From Catellatospora sp. IY07-71 (lineage in GTDB: Bacteria > Actinomycetota > Actinomycetes > Mycobacteriales > Micromonosporaceae): 64,000 nucleotides of DNA. Every line of letters starts with the position of its first letter. Positions within the stretch are counted from its first letter, which is position 1. The position numbers and the translations under genes were made by a program. The notes under the pieces are model-generated. The model was not told the origin of the DNA, did no database searches, and saw only the letters and a program-made list of their open reading frames with translations. Of the stretch, positions 1-7,692 are shown piece after piece. The DNA lies in contig NZ_AP023360.1 of assembly GCF_018326265.1 (NCBI RefSeq), positions 4,993,501 through 5,057,500 on the forward strand, given 5' to 3'.

Positions 1-2273
1 TTGCCGACCCAGATCGCCGACGCGATCTGCGGGGTGTAGCCGACCGTCCACACGTGGGAGTGGGCGTTCTCCTTGGTCTTGCTCTCCCAGGTGCCGGTCT
101 TCGCGGCGGCCTGGCGGCCCAGCAGCGGGTGGTAGTAGTAGCCGGGCATCGTCTTGAGCACCCCGGTCACCTCGTCGGCCACCTCGGCGCGGATGCGGCG
201 CTCGGCCTGGATGACCTCCCCGGCCTGCGGGACCAGCTTGTACTTGCCGGTCTTCTCGTCCTTCTTCTCGACCTTGATCACGAAGTGCGGTTTGTAGTAG
301 ATGCCGTGGTTGGCGAAGGTCGCCATGCCCGAGGCGTGGTCCAGCACGGTGATCGGGTACTGCCCGAAGCCGACCTGGTAGTCGAACGAGGCGCGGCTGA
401 TGTCGGTGGCCGGGTCGGTGAGGTCGCGCGCCTTGCCGTCGCTGAGCGCCCACATGGTGTTGACGCCGGCCGCGTGCGCCATCTTGACGACCTTGTCCGG
501 GCCGATCTTCTTGGCGATCTTGAAGAAGGGCACGTTGAGCGACATCCGGGTGACGTCCTTCAGCGTGCACTTGCGCTTGCACTTGAGCTTGCCCGGGTCG
601 CGGCCGGCGTTCTCCACCTCGTACGGGCACAGCTTGTACTTGTCGCAGTTCTTGTTCTTGCCGGTGGCGGTGATCGGCGTCGGGTCCCAGGTCGACTTCA
701 GCGAGATGCCCGCGTCGATCGCGGCGGCCAGCGTGTACACCTTGAACGACGACGCGGGCGGATGGCCGCCGTCCTCCCAGGTGGTGCCCTCGTTGATCTT
801 CCCGGCGTAGTCGATGCCGGTGCCGTCGGCGCCGCCGTAGTAGGCCAGCACCCGGCCCGTCTTCGGGTCGATGGCGACCCCGGCCGCGATCACGTTCTTC
901 GGATACCCGTTGATCTTCGTGCCCTTGACGTCGATCGCGTCTTCCACGTCGTTGGTGCACTGCTTCTGGTCGCCCTTGCCGGTGCACGACTGCTTCCACT
1001 CGAAGGTGCGGAACAGCTGCGCCTCCAGCGCCTTCTGCGCCTTCGCGTTGATCGTCGTGGTGATCCGGTAGCCCTTGTTGCGCCAGTCGGTGATGCCCCA
1101 GGCGGTCATCTCCCGGTCCACGTACTTCTGGATCACGAAGCCGGTGCCCGTGCCCTGCACCCCGGTCTCACCCGACTTCGCGGAGTACTTGCGCAGCGCC
1201 TTGTCGGGATAGACCATCGCCGCCCGCTGCTGGGCGTCGATCCGGCCCATCTCGACCAGGTTGTCCAGCACATAGTTCCACCGGATGCGGGCCGCGTCCG
1301 GGTTGAAGTGCGGGTCGAAGCCCTTGCTGCCGTCGGCCTCGTTCGGCTCCGGCTGCTTGAGCACCGCGCCGAGCACCGCGGCCTCCTCGACCGTCAGCTT
1401 GTCGGCCGGCTTGCCGAAGTACGCCCTGGCCGCCGCGCCCACGCCGCTCGATCCGCGGCCGAACCACACCGTGTTCACGTAGAAGCCGAGGATCTCGTCC
1501 TTGCTGTGCTCCTCCTCCAGGCGGCGCGCCATCACCGCCTCGCGCAGCTTGCGGGCGTAGCTGACCTCCAGGTCCTTCGCGGCGTTGCGGGCGTACTGCT
1601 GGGTGATCGTCGAGGCGCCCTGCGTCTCGCCGCCGGTCAGGTTGTTCCACGCGGCGCGCGCGATGCCCCACACGTCGATGCCGCTGTGCTGGAAGAAGTT
1701 CTTGTCCTCGCCCGCGATCAGCGCCGCCTTCACCTCGTCGGACAGCGTCGGCATGGCGACGATCTGCCGGTTCTCGCCGCCGAGCTTGGCGATCTGCTCG
1801 CCGTCGGAGGAGTAGACGAAGGTGTTCTCGTTCTCGCTGAAGTCCGCGGGCTCGGGCACCGAGTCGTAGAAGTAGGCGCCCGCGATCAGGCCGCCGCCCG
1901 CGAGCATCACGATCATCGCCACCGAGGCCAGCAGGATGCTGCGTCCCCACCGCTTGCGGCGCTTGCCCTTGCTGTCGGCCTCGCTGAGCCGGGTACGGGC
2001 CGGCCGCCCCTCCGGGGCCGTCCCGGCGGGACGTACGGCAGCCCGCCCGGAGCCGCCGGGCGTCGGGCGGCAGGTTGCGGCGGGCGCTCGCCCCGCGACG
2101 GTCGGCACGGCGGCGCGGCCCGCGACCCGGCCGGGCGGCGGGCTCGGCGACGCGGAGATGGTGCGGTCCGGGTTGGTGTACCCACTCTGACCTGCGGTTT
2201 CGCCGCGGGTGCCGGCATTGTCGTCGGGTGGGACGGGGGAGCGGCCCGAGGTGGGCGTCGGGGGCGAAGTCAT
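1..2273 (-). CDS. Class A penicillin-binding protein (transglycosylase/transpeptidase), C-terminus beyond window
   Basis: Bifunctional peptidoglycan synthase: the GT51 domain polymerises lipid II and the transpeptidase cross-links stem peptides outside the membrane. The start is ATG at 2273. About 110 disordered Pro/Arg/Ser-rich cytoplasmic residues precede a basic stretch and one membrane anchor (SILLASVAMIVMLAGGG). GT51 signatures follow: the catalytic-Glu motif EDKNFFQHSG and STITQQYARN. The transpeptidase shows PPASSFKVYT (SxxK serine), RMSLNVPF (SxN-like) and AAKTGTWESK (KTG). About 757 codons are in the window and the 3' end is missing. The next gene inward is on the same strand but more than 350 bases upstream, so this is probably transcribed alone. 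Confidence 0.95.
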   Translation of the reverse strand, partial: MTSPPTPTSGRSPVPPDDNAGTRGETAGQSGYTNPDRTISASPSPPPGRVAGRAAVPTVAGRAPAATCRPTPGGSGRAAVRPAGTAPEGRPARTRLSEADSKGKRRKRWGRSILLASVAMIVMLAGGGLIAGAYFYDSVPEPADFSENENTFVYSSDGEQIAKLGGENRQIVAMPTLSDEVKAALIAGEDKNFFQHSGIDVWGIARAAWNNLTGGETQGASTITQQYARNAAKDLEVSYARKLREAVMARRLEEEHSKDEILGFYVNTVWFGRGSSGVGAAARAYFGKPADKLTVEEAAVLGAVLKQPEPNEADGSKGFDPHFNPDAARIRWNYVLDNLVEMGRIDAQQRAAMVYPDKALRKYSAKSGETGVQGTGTGFVIQKYVDREMTAWGITDWRNKGYRITTTINAKAQKALEAQLFRTFEWKQSCTGKGDQKQCTNDVEDAIDVKGTKINGYPKNVIAAGVAIDPKTGRVLAYYGGADGTGIDYAGKINEGTTWEDGGHPPASSFKVYTLAAAIDAGISLKSTWDPTPITATGKNKNCDKYKLCPYEVENAGRDPGKLKCKRKCTLKDVTRMSLNVPFFKIAKKIGPDKVVKMAHAAGVNTMWALSDGKARDLTDPATDISRASFDYQVGFGQYPITVLDHASGMATFANHGIYYKPHFVIKVEKKDEKTGKYKLVPQAGEVIQAERRIRAEVADEVTGVLKTMPGYYYHPLLGRQAAAKTGTWESKTKENAHSHVWTVGYTPQIASAIWVG

Positions 2274-2625
2274 TGGTCACACCCTTCGAGTCGTCGCGTG
2301 GCGGAGTGCTCGTCGGCCCGGCCTGAAGGAGCGTCGCTCCCACCGGATTACATCCGGGTTGTCCGGTCCTGCACCCTTCTAACGACGCACCCCCACGGGT
2401 CGCTCCACCCGCCGCGTCAGGTCACACCCGACAGCTCACCCGACCTGGCGACGACGCTGACCGAGGTCGCTGGAACGAGCGCACTGGTCTGCGGTTCGGG
2501 GTTCGAGTCCCCGGCAGCGCACCGCGAAAGCCCCGTCTCATCATCCGTGCGCGTCACGCAGTCTCGCCCAGCTGCCCCTCAAGCGGTCACACGGTGAAGA
2601 GGTCACCGGCCGCGGCAGACCTGAG
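2274..2625. other. Intergenic region upstream of the PBP gene
   Basis: About 350 bases without a convincing gene. It should hold the promoter of the PBP gene. Its only notable content is a tRNA-like T-arm with a 3' acceptor-like strand near 2454-2520, annotated separately. Confidence 0.5.
2454..2520 (+). pseudogene. Possible degenerate tRNA (T-arm plus acceptor, anticodon arm incomplete)
   Basis: A perfect 5-bp T-stem (CGGGG / CCCCG, 2497-2513) encloses the canonical 7-base loop TTCGAGT. It is followed by GCAGCGC and A-C-C, as in a tRNA 3' end. CGCTG at 2455-2459 can pair with CAGCG at 2515-2519 as a partial acceptor stem, and CTGGAACGAGCGC resembles a D-loop. The whole is only 67 nt and a normal anticodon arm with U33 cannot be drawn. 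It therefore looks like a tRNA with an internal deletion or an attachment-site remnant. A chance resemblance is possible. Confidence 0.35.
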
Positions 2626-3867
2626 TCAATCGACCGCGATGCGCAGGCCACGCACCGGCGAGGCGATGACGAGGGCGAGGCTGAGCACGACGGGCACAGC
2701 CAGCATCAGGTACGTGACCCGGACCCCGTAGGCGTCGGCGGCCAGGCCGCCGATCACGGCGCCGAACGGAGTGCCGCCCCAGGCCAGCATGCGCCCGGTG
2801 GTGTTGACGCGGCCCTGGAGCGCATCGGGTGTGAGCAGCTGTCGCACAGTGATGCCGTTGGCGTTCACGGTCAGGCGCGCCACGGCCCAGATCGCCCACC
2901 CGGTCAACGCCGACGTGAAGGCCGACGTGCCGGCCAATCCGATGAGGGCCGCGCCGAAGATGATGAGCCCGGTGATGGACACCGTTCCCTGGCCGGCCCA
3001 CCGGCTGGCTTGGGGCAGGATGACGGCGGCGACCAGCGATCCGACCGCGGCGGCAGCGTAGAGCAGGCCCAGCCGTTGGTCTTCGGGCCCGATGTCGAGA
3101 GCCCGGTCGGCGTGTACGACGAGCAGACCCAGCGCGCCGCCGGCGGCCACGTTCAGGCCGAAGCCCGCAGCGGTCAGCGTACGCAGGACCGGTGTTCGCC
3201 AGAGGTGGCGCACCCCTTCGGCGATCTCGGCCCGCAGCCGGCGGGCCACCGCCGGCCCTGGGTCCAACCCGGTTCGTATCTGGGCGAGCAGCGCCGCGGA
3301 CACCAGATAGGTGGCAGCGTCGACGGCCAGTACCAGAGTGGGGTCGGTGATCGCGGCCAGCAGGCCGGCAGTGGCGGGCGCGGCGATCTCCAGCACGATC
3401 TCGGTGGACCAGATCAGGCTGTTCGCCCGGGTGATCCCCGGCTTGCCGACGATGCTGACAAAGGCACCCCAGGCTGCGGCGTCGAACCAGCAGAAGCCGC
3501 AGCCCACGCCGAACGCCACGATGAGCAGGTGCCAGGTGGTCAGCGCATCGAACAGCGCGGCGACCGGTACGGTGGCGAGCAGGAGAGCGCAGCATACGTC
3601 AGCGGTGATCATCATGTGCTTGCGCCGCAGACGGTCCGCGGCGGCACCGGCGAAGAGCCCGAACAGCAGGTACGGCAGGGCTTCGAGGCCGAGCACCGCC
3701 GCGGTCAGCGTGGGGGAGCCGCTCGTCCGGTAGGCCAGCAGCGGCAGGGCGACGGCGCTGGCAGCGGTCCCCGCGACCGAGATCGATCGGGCGAGGTACC
3801 AGTAGGAGAAGTCACGGTGGAACAGCCGGCGTCCGTTGACGCCGGCTGCCTCGATGTGCTGCCTCAC
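2626..3867 (-). CDS. MFS transporter, third gene of the YcaO operon
   Basis: A 413-residue polytopic protein of the major facilitator superfamily, resembling the MFS_3 (drug or siderophore exporter) type. About 12 hydrophobic segments are visible, with the loop 2-3 motif GAAADRLRRKHMM (the GxxxDRxxRR-like signature) near residues 73-86. It starts eight bases after the stop of the small repeat-peptide gene and is transcribed with it and the YcaO gene. Its likely job is export of the modified peptide or immunity to it. That role comes from context; the substrate cannot be read from the sequence. Confidence 0.85.
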   Translation of the reverse strand: MRQHIEAAGVNGRRLFHRDFSYWYLARSISVAGTAASAVALPLLAYRTSGSPTLTAAVLGLEALPYLLFGLFAGAAADRLRRKHMMITADVCCALLLATVPVAALFDALTTWHLLIVAFGVGCGFCWFDAAAWGAFVSIVGKPGITRANSLIWSTEIVLEIAAPATAGLLAAITDPTLVLAVDAATYLVSAALLAQIRTGLDPGPAVARRLRAEIAEGVRHLWRTPVLRTLTAAGFGLNVAAGGALGLLVVHADRALDIGPEDQRLGLLYAAAAVGSLVAAVILPQASRWAGQGTVSITGLIIFGAALIGLAGTSAFTSALTGWAIWAVARLTVNANGITVRQLLTPDALQGRVNTTGRMLAWGGTPFGAVIGGLAADAYGVRVTYLMLAVPVVLSLALVIASPVRGLRIAVD

Positions 3868-3875
3868 CGCCTGCT

Positions 3876-4157
3876 TCAGGCGAGCACGGCGAGTTGCCGG
3901 TAGTCGATGCTGGCCAGCGCGAGGTGCAGGTCGGCCGCCAGATCGTCGGCGAGGTGGGTCATCGACGCACTGCCGTCGTCACTCGGGTGGAAGCAAGCGG
4001 CGCCGCCGCCACCGGGCTGGGAGTGGCGAGCCGTCGGCTTGTTGTCGTCCCCGGGGTGGAAGCACAGGGTGCCGCCACCACCGCCAGGCGGGGAGAGACG
4101 AGCCATCGGCTCTTTACCCGCGCCACCGGGACGGAATGGAACGTCGCTAGTAGACAT
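3876..4157 (-). CDS. Candidate RiPP precursor peptide with repeated Gly-rich CFHP modules
   Basis: A 93-residue peptide, ATG at 4157, with GAGGGA as ribosome binding site and six bases between it and the YcaO stop. Two modules align: residues 19-38 (ARLSPPGGGGGTLCFHPGDD) and 43-61 (ARHSQPGGGGAACFHPSDD). A third, partial unit lies at residues 7-21 (PFRPGG...KEPMARL). The only cysteines are C32 and C55, both in CFHP. The last 28 residues (MTHLADDLAADL... to LAVLA) are acidic and leucine-rich, like a RiPP recognition sequence but at the C-terminus. YcaO enzymes modify peptide backbones, often at Cys/Ser/Thr, so this is the probable substrate. No database family was recognised; the precursor role is inference from layout. 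Confidence 0.7.
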   Translation of the reverse strand: MSTSDVPFRPGGAGKEPMARLSPPGGGGGTLCFHPGDDNKPTARHSQPGGGGAACFHPSDDGSASMTHLADDLAADLHLALASIDYRQLAVLA

Positions 4158-4163
4158 GTTCCC

Positions 4164-5426
4164 TCATTTCGTGGTAACTGGACTCGGTCGGGTGATCATC
4201 GCCGGGCCTGGGGACGGCCACAGGGCCCAGCCCCGCCCAGTCGGGATGACGGGCACCCCGTGCCGCACCAGGCTGAAGCGCTCCAGTCCTGGGACGATCG
4301 TTGTGGCTACCGCGATCGACGAGCCGGCCGGCGCGACCTCGCACACGTGGTAGTCGATGCCGTGACGGGCCAGAGCCCGGCGGACCTGCTCCAGCCCCCA
4401 ATCCGGGCTGCCGTCACCGGCCATGTCCGCGCGTAGCGGCACCGCCCGCACCGGGCCGGACAGCAGTTCGTCGAGTGGCATCAGGGCACATCGTCGTAGC
4501 GCCTGCCAGGTCGCCAGACGGTCGACCGCAGGCGAGCCGCCGGCGGTCGAGGAGAGCGCGCAGACCTGGATCAGCTCGCCGAGGGCGCGCGACGCGGCGT
4601 CGGTGGCCCAGAGCGACGCGCCTGCCCCGAGCCGGGTCGGCTCGCCGCTGGCCGCTGGGCTGGCCGCCAGGTACACCGGCACATCCAGGTCGGTGGTGAC
4701 GTCGAGCAGGTGCACCGAGGCGCCGGCCGCCCGCACGGCCTCCGCGTGCAGCGCACGCAACTCGTCCGGCAGATCCTCGACGGGCACGAGGTCGACGTCC
4801 GGCACGCCCGCGATGTACCAGCGCAGCAGCGCCTGCCCGAGGCCGTCGTGTTCGATCAGCTCGCAGAGGCCGTGGTAGACGGCCTCTGCCAGGTCGACAC
4901 CTGCCGCAGTGCCCAGGCTGGACGAGTACCGCAGCAGACTGCGGTACGGTCGGACGTCGTCACCGGCGACCGGCCACCGGTAGTAGCGAGGGTCGGCGAG
5001 GAACGTGGGATAACGGACTCCGCCGTAAGGGGCACACGCCGCGACGGAGTTCGGAAATTCCGCTGCCCACCGCTGTATGACGAGGTCCCGCTCCAGGGCG
5101 GACTGCCCGGCTACGGCGCTCGCAGGCAGCAGCCTGGTGGCGTCTGCGGTCCATCGGCGGTTCTCCTGGGCGGACATGAGATAGCGTTCCAGGGCCTCGA
5201 AGTGCGCGCTCGCCGCGCCTTGGGGGCCCGCGCCTTTTCCCGCGCCGACGGCGACTGATCCTCCGTCCCGGAACAGCGTGACGCGCATGATCGGCGATGC
5301 GGTTGGGCCGAGGACCTCCGCCCGCGCCGTGAGGCCGAGCCGGCTGATCTCGGCCGAGGCTGTCGCGAGCGCGCTCTCGGCCGGCACTGATCGGAAGGGC
5401 ACTGCAGCCTTCCCGGAGGTGTTCAC
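4164..5426 (-). CDS. YcaO-domain protein (ATP-dependent peptide backbone modifying enzyme)
   Basis: A 420-residue stand-alone YcaO protein. ATP/Mg-binding signatures of the family are visible: SAHFEALERY (E77, E80, R81), EAVYHGLCELIEHD (E189, E192) and ALGELIQ (E284, Q287). Near the end is the conserved VPGLERF...GVPVIPTGRG segment. The C-terminus is RPSPVTTK, so the PxPxP tail typical of azoline-forming cyclodehydratases is absent. No E1-like partner, TfuA protein or dehydrogenase is adjacent. The reaction could be azoline formation, thioamidation or (macro)amidine formation and cannot be decided here. It is first in an operon with the repeat peptide and the MFS exporter. Confidence 0.9.
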   Translation of the reverse strand: MNTSGKAAVPFRSVPAESALATASAEISRLGLTARAEVLGPTASPIMRVTLFRDGGSVAVGAGKGAGPQGAASAHFEALERYLMSAQENRRWTADATRLLPASAVAGQSALERDLVIQRWAAEFPNSVAACAPYGGVRYPTFLADPRYYRWPVAGDDVRPYRSLLRYSSSLGTAAGVDLAEAVYHGLCELIEHDGLGQALLRWYIAGVPDVDLVPVEDLPDELRALHAEAVRAAGASVHLLDVTTDLDVPVYLAASPAASGEPTRLGAGASLWATDAASRALGELIQVCALSSTAGGSPAVDRLATWQALRRCALMPLDELLSGPVRAVPLRADMAGDGSPDWGLEQVRRALARHGIDYHVCEVAPAGSSIAVATTIVPGLERFSLVRHGVPVIPTGRGWALWPSPGPAMITRPSPVTTK

Positions 5427-5647
5427 CGGCCCAGACTGTTCCAGAGGCCTGCGTTGATGTCAACGGCTGGTAGCGGATCCGAAGCCGCACGACGTACCGC
5501 GGCCCGAGCCGGACCCGGCCGCCGAATCTGCGGCTTCGGCGGCCGACAGCCCGTTCTGGTGACCACGGCTAGTCCCGGGACATCGCCATCGGATTCCGAG
5601 GAGTGGCGCGAATCCGAGGTGACGAGGAGGACGGCGTTGCGACGGCG

Positions 5648-5878
5648 CTAGCGCAGTCGCGAACGCTGGAGCGCGCGTCCGCTACTTCCCGTCAGCCGCT
5701 CCCGGCGTCCGGACGATCGGTCGACGACGACCTCCACGCCGTGGAAACTCATGCGGTCGCCGGGGCGAAGGAACAAGGGCTGGTCCAGAGTCAGGGTATC
5801 GCAGCACATCTCGTCGGAGGAAACCACGCTGATCAACATCATGCGTGTGGCCGTGAACTCGTCAGCAAAGATGCTCAT
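5648..5878 (-). CDS. Small hypothetical protein
   Basis: A 76-residue protein whose ATG overlaps the stop of the upstream gene by four bases (ATGA), so the two are translationally coupled. The N-terminal half (MSIFADEFTATRMMLISVVS) is mixed hydrophobic and charged, followed by LRPGDRMSFHGVEVVV. The C-terminus is Arg-rich. I recognise no family. It lies 220 bases upstream of the YcaO gene on the same strand, so co-transcription with the peptide operon is possible but not shown. Confidence 0.55.
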   Translation of the reverse strand: MSIFADEFTATRMMLISVVSSDEMCCDTLTLDQPLFLRPGDRMSFHGVEVVVDRSSGRRERLTGSSGRALQRSRLR

Positions 5879-6201
5879 GACGCTTCCATCAGCGCCGCGT
5901 CAGCGAGGAATGCAGGCCCTGGCTGCGCCGGCCGCCAGCCGCCGCGCAGTGCCGCCCTGACGCAGGCGGCGACCTGCGCAGGACGGATCACGGCTGATGG
6001 AGATCCGATCCAGTTGTCGGGTCGGGCAGCATCGGTCGTGACGACCAGCACCGCGCCGTGCACGCCGGGGAGTTCGACGGCGAAGGTGAGCGGCGCGCCT
6101 ATGCCCTGGCTGCTGGAGGGCCGCTGCCGTACGAGCCAGCGGTACTCGACACCGTCCACCACGATGGGACGGCTTGCGTGTTGCGTCAGCGCCACGACCA
6201 C
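5875..6201 (-). CDS. Conserved-type hypothetical protein
   Basis: A 108-residue protein from GTG at 6201; a second GTG two codons on is better spaced from GGAG. The pattern VVDGVEYRWLVRQRPSS..., PLTFAVELPG, GAVLVVTTD, DNWIG and VRAALRGGWRPAQPGPAFL resembles a short family seen often in actinobacteria and myxobacteria as uncharacterised proteins; this is recollection of the pattern, not a search result. There is no signal peptide or membrane segment. It is coupled to the 76-residue gene downstream. Function unknown. Confidence 0.65.
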   Translation of the reverse strand: MVVALTQHASRPIVVDGVEYRWLVRQRPSSSQGIGAPLTFAVELPGVHGAVLVVTTDAARPDNWIGSPSAVIRPAQVAACVRAALRGGWRPAQPGPAFLADAALMEAS

Positions 6202-6301
6202 TCCGATCTCAGTCTCTCCGTGCCAGTGTCGCTGCCTGCAGTCCGGGGTGGAAGCGACTTTCGGCCGCGCTCAGCCGCTGGAAGCGCCCGCGCCGGTGGC
6301 G

Positions 6302-6757
6302 ATGTGCTCAGAGGGCAAGCGGGTCCTCGGCATCGGCGGCGCCGCGGTAGGTGGACACCATTTCAAGCTGATCTCCATCCACCCCCACAACACGCTCCCC
6401 GACGTCCTGCGGGGCGTCTCGGCGACGGTGGCGCCCGACGAGACCGGCTGCGGCCGCTTCGGTGCCTGGGTGTACGCGATCTGCAGCAACCCGATCGGGC
6501 AGCACGTCGTCTCGGCCGACAGCGTCGAATCGTCGATCAACAACGGTGTGAGCGTGGCGTGCCCGGCGGGGACGAAGGTGCACCGGGTCGGCGCGTTCAT
6601 CAACCTGGGCTTCGAGCCGTGGCGGCATCTGCACCTCAACCGGGTCGGCCTGTTCGGGCCCGGCGCGCTGTCCGGCGTCGACGTGGCCGCGCACGAGGAC
6701 CAGACCGGCTACGCCGACGACTGGCACGTGCACGCGTACGCGATCTGCGCGCCCTGA
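6302..6757 (+). pseudogene. 5'-truncated gene for a secreted two-repeat protein
   Basis: The frame encodes about 151 residues with two related repeats. Each begins C-x-x-G-(K/T)-x-V and ends near W-x-x-x-A-x-C: CSEGKRVLGIGGAAVGG ... AWVYAICS, then CPAGTKVHRVGAFI ... WHVHAYAICAP. This arrangement is typical of exported actinobacterial hypothetical proteins. No signal peptide or ribosome binding site precedes it; upstream the frame runs into DNA antisense to the 108-residue gene. The ATG at 6302 is merely the first in-frame ATG by the first repeat. I read it as a gene that lost its 5' end when the adjacent segment was inserted or rearranged. Confidence 0.55.
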
Positions 6758-6805
6758 GACCGGACCGCCGCCGAGCCCTGGCACGGTCCGGGCTGGTCCC
6801 GCCGT

Positions 6806-7540
6806 CTAGGGCATACGCTCGACGGCGACCGGGATCAGGCCCTGGCCGCGGGCCTCGGTGCGCAGGCGGAGCAGCAACGGGGCCAGGGCGGGCGTCGCCG
6901 GGTTGTCCGAGCGGTCGGTGGACAGGTCGACGGCCCAGGTCGCCTCGTCGCCGAGCTGACGGAGCGTCCAGGTCACCGTCTGCCCGTCCAGGGTGCGGCG
7001 GGTGCGTCCCGCTATGCGATGTGCTGTGTCGTCCCCGCGGTCGAACGGCTGCATCCGCCAGCCGCTGCGCAGCGCCGCACGCCCGTGCTCGGGCAGCTCG
7101 CCGGCCAGCAGCACCCGGTAGACGCACCGCTCGGGGGTGGCCTGCGCGGGCACCAGGTGGGCGGGCGCGGAGGCGGGCAGCTCCAGCCGGTCGAGGAAGT
7201 GGCGGCGCAGCTCCGGTTCCGGCGGCAGCGCCGCACCGCACGCCGCCTGGTACGCCGCCTGTGCGCCCGCCCGGCCGACGGGTGTCACCCGGGCGCGCAG
7301 CCGGGCGTCGGTGCGCAGGCCTCGACTGAACGTGACGGCGCTCCACCAGGTGCCGCCGGCGGCCGTCCAACCCGCACTGTCCAGCGCGGACGTGGTGCCG
7401 TCGGGGCGCAGCACGAACTCTTCGAGGACGATGCCCTCGGGCGGGAGAGCGCGATCCCGGGCGCGGGCGTTGGCGTACACGAGGTAGTAGTCGAGCTGTG
7501 CGGCGACGTCGACGGCGGAAGGATGTCCAGCGCGGCTCAC
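6806..7540 (-). CDS. Hypothetical protein
   Basis: A 244-residue soluble protein from GTG at 7540. It is rich in Ala, Arg and Leu with many aromatic residues (GWTAAGGTWWSAVTFSRGLR; DATERCVYRVLL-like segments) and no signal peptide or membrane helix. I do not recognise a family. It is followed by the truncated secreted-protein gene on the opposite strand and preceded by the terminator of the beta-helix gene, so it is probably a single-gene unit. Confidence 0.7.
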   Translation of the reverse strand: MSRAGHPSAVDVAAQLDYYLVYANARARDRALPPEGIVLEEFVLRPDGTTSALDSAGWTAAGGTWWSAVTFSRGLRTDARLRARVTPVGRAGAQAAYQAACGAALPPEPELRRHFLDRLELPASAPAHLVPAQATPERCVYRVLLAGELPEHGRAALRSGWRMQPFDRGDDTAHRIAGRTRRTLDGQTVTWTLRQLGDEATWAVDLSTDRSDNPATPALAPLLLRLRTEARGQGLIPVAVERMP

Positions 7541-7648
7541 GCCCTTGATGATGTCGTCGAGGGGTCCGGCGACGCAGCTGACACGCCGTGAGCGGAGTGT
7601 CGGATATCGATGCCCGGCGTCGGCGATGGCCTATGTGCACCCTCGGTG

Positions 7649-7678
7649 ACGGGGGCCGCCGGACGTGGCGGCCCCCGT
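7649..7678 (-). terminator. Strong hairpin after the beta-helix gene
   Basis: A 12-bp perfect stem (ACGGGGGCCGCC / GGCGGCCCCCGT) with the 6-base loop GGACGT, starting 15 bases after the stop codon of the gene at 7693-9303. There is no T-tract, as is usual in high-GC actinobacteria. Confidence 0.75.
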
Positions 7679-7692
7679 GCTGCCAGGCGTTC

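Noticed and set aside
2477-2523. A functional tRNA gene
   Set aside because: T-arm and part of the acceptor fit, but no complete anticodon stem-loop with U33 can be drawn and the total length is too short.
54-2597. An 847-codon open frame on the + strand across the PBP gene
   Set aside because: It is antisense to a gene with all class A PBP motifs; its Arg/Gly/Val/Leu-rich product is the usual high-GC shadow.
6240-6262. Another copy of the CFHP core motif (GCTTCCACCCCGG on the - strand reads SRFHPG in one frame)
   Set aside because: The frame has no start, no Gly-rich stretch and no cysteine; the 13-base match is likely chance in GC-rich DNA.
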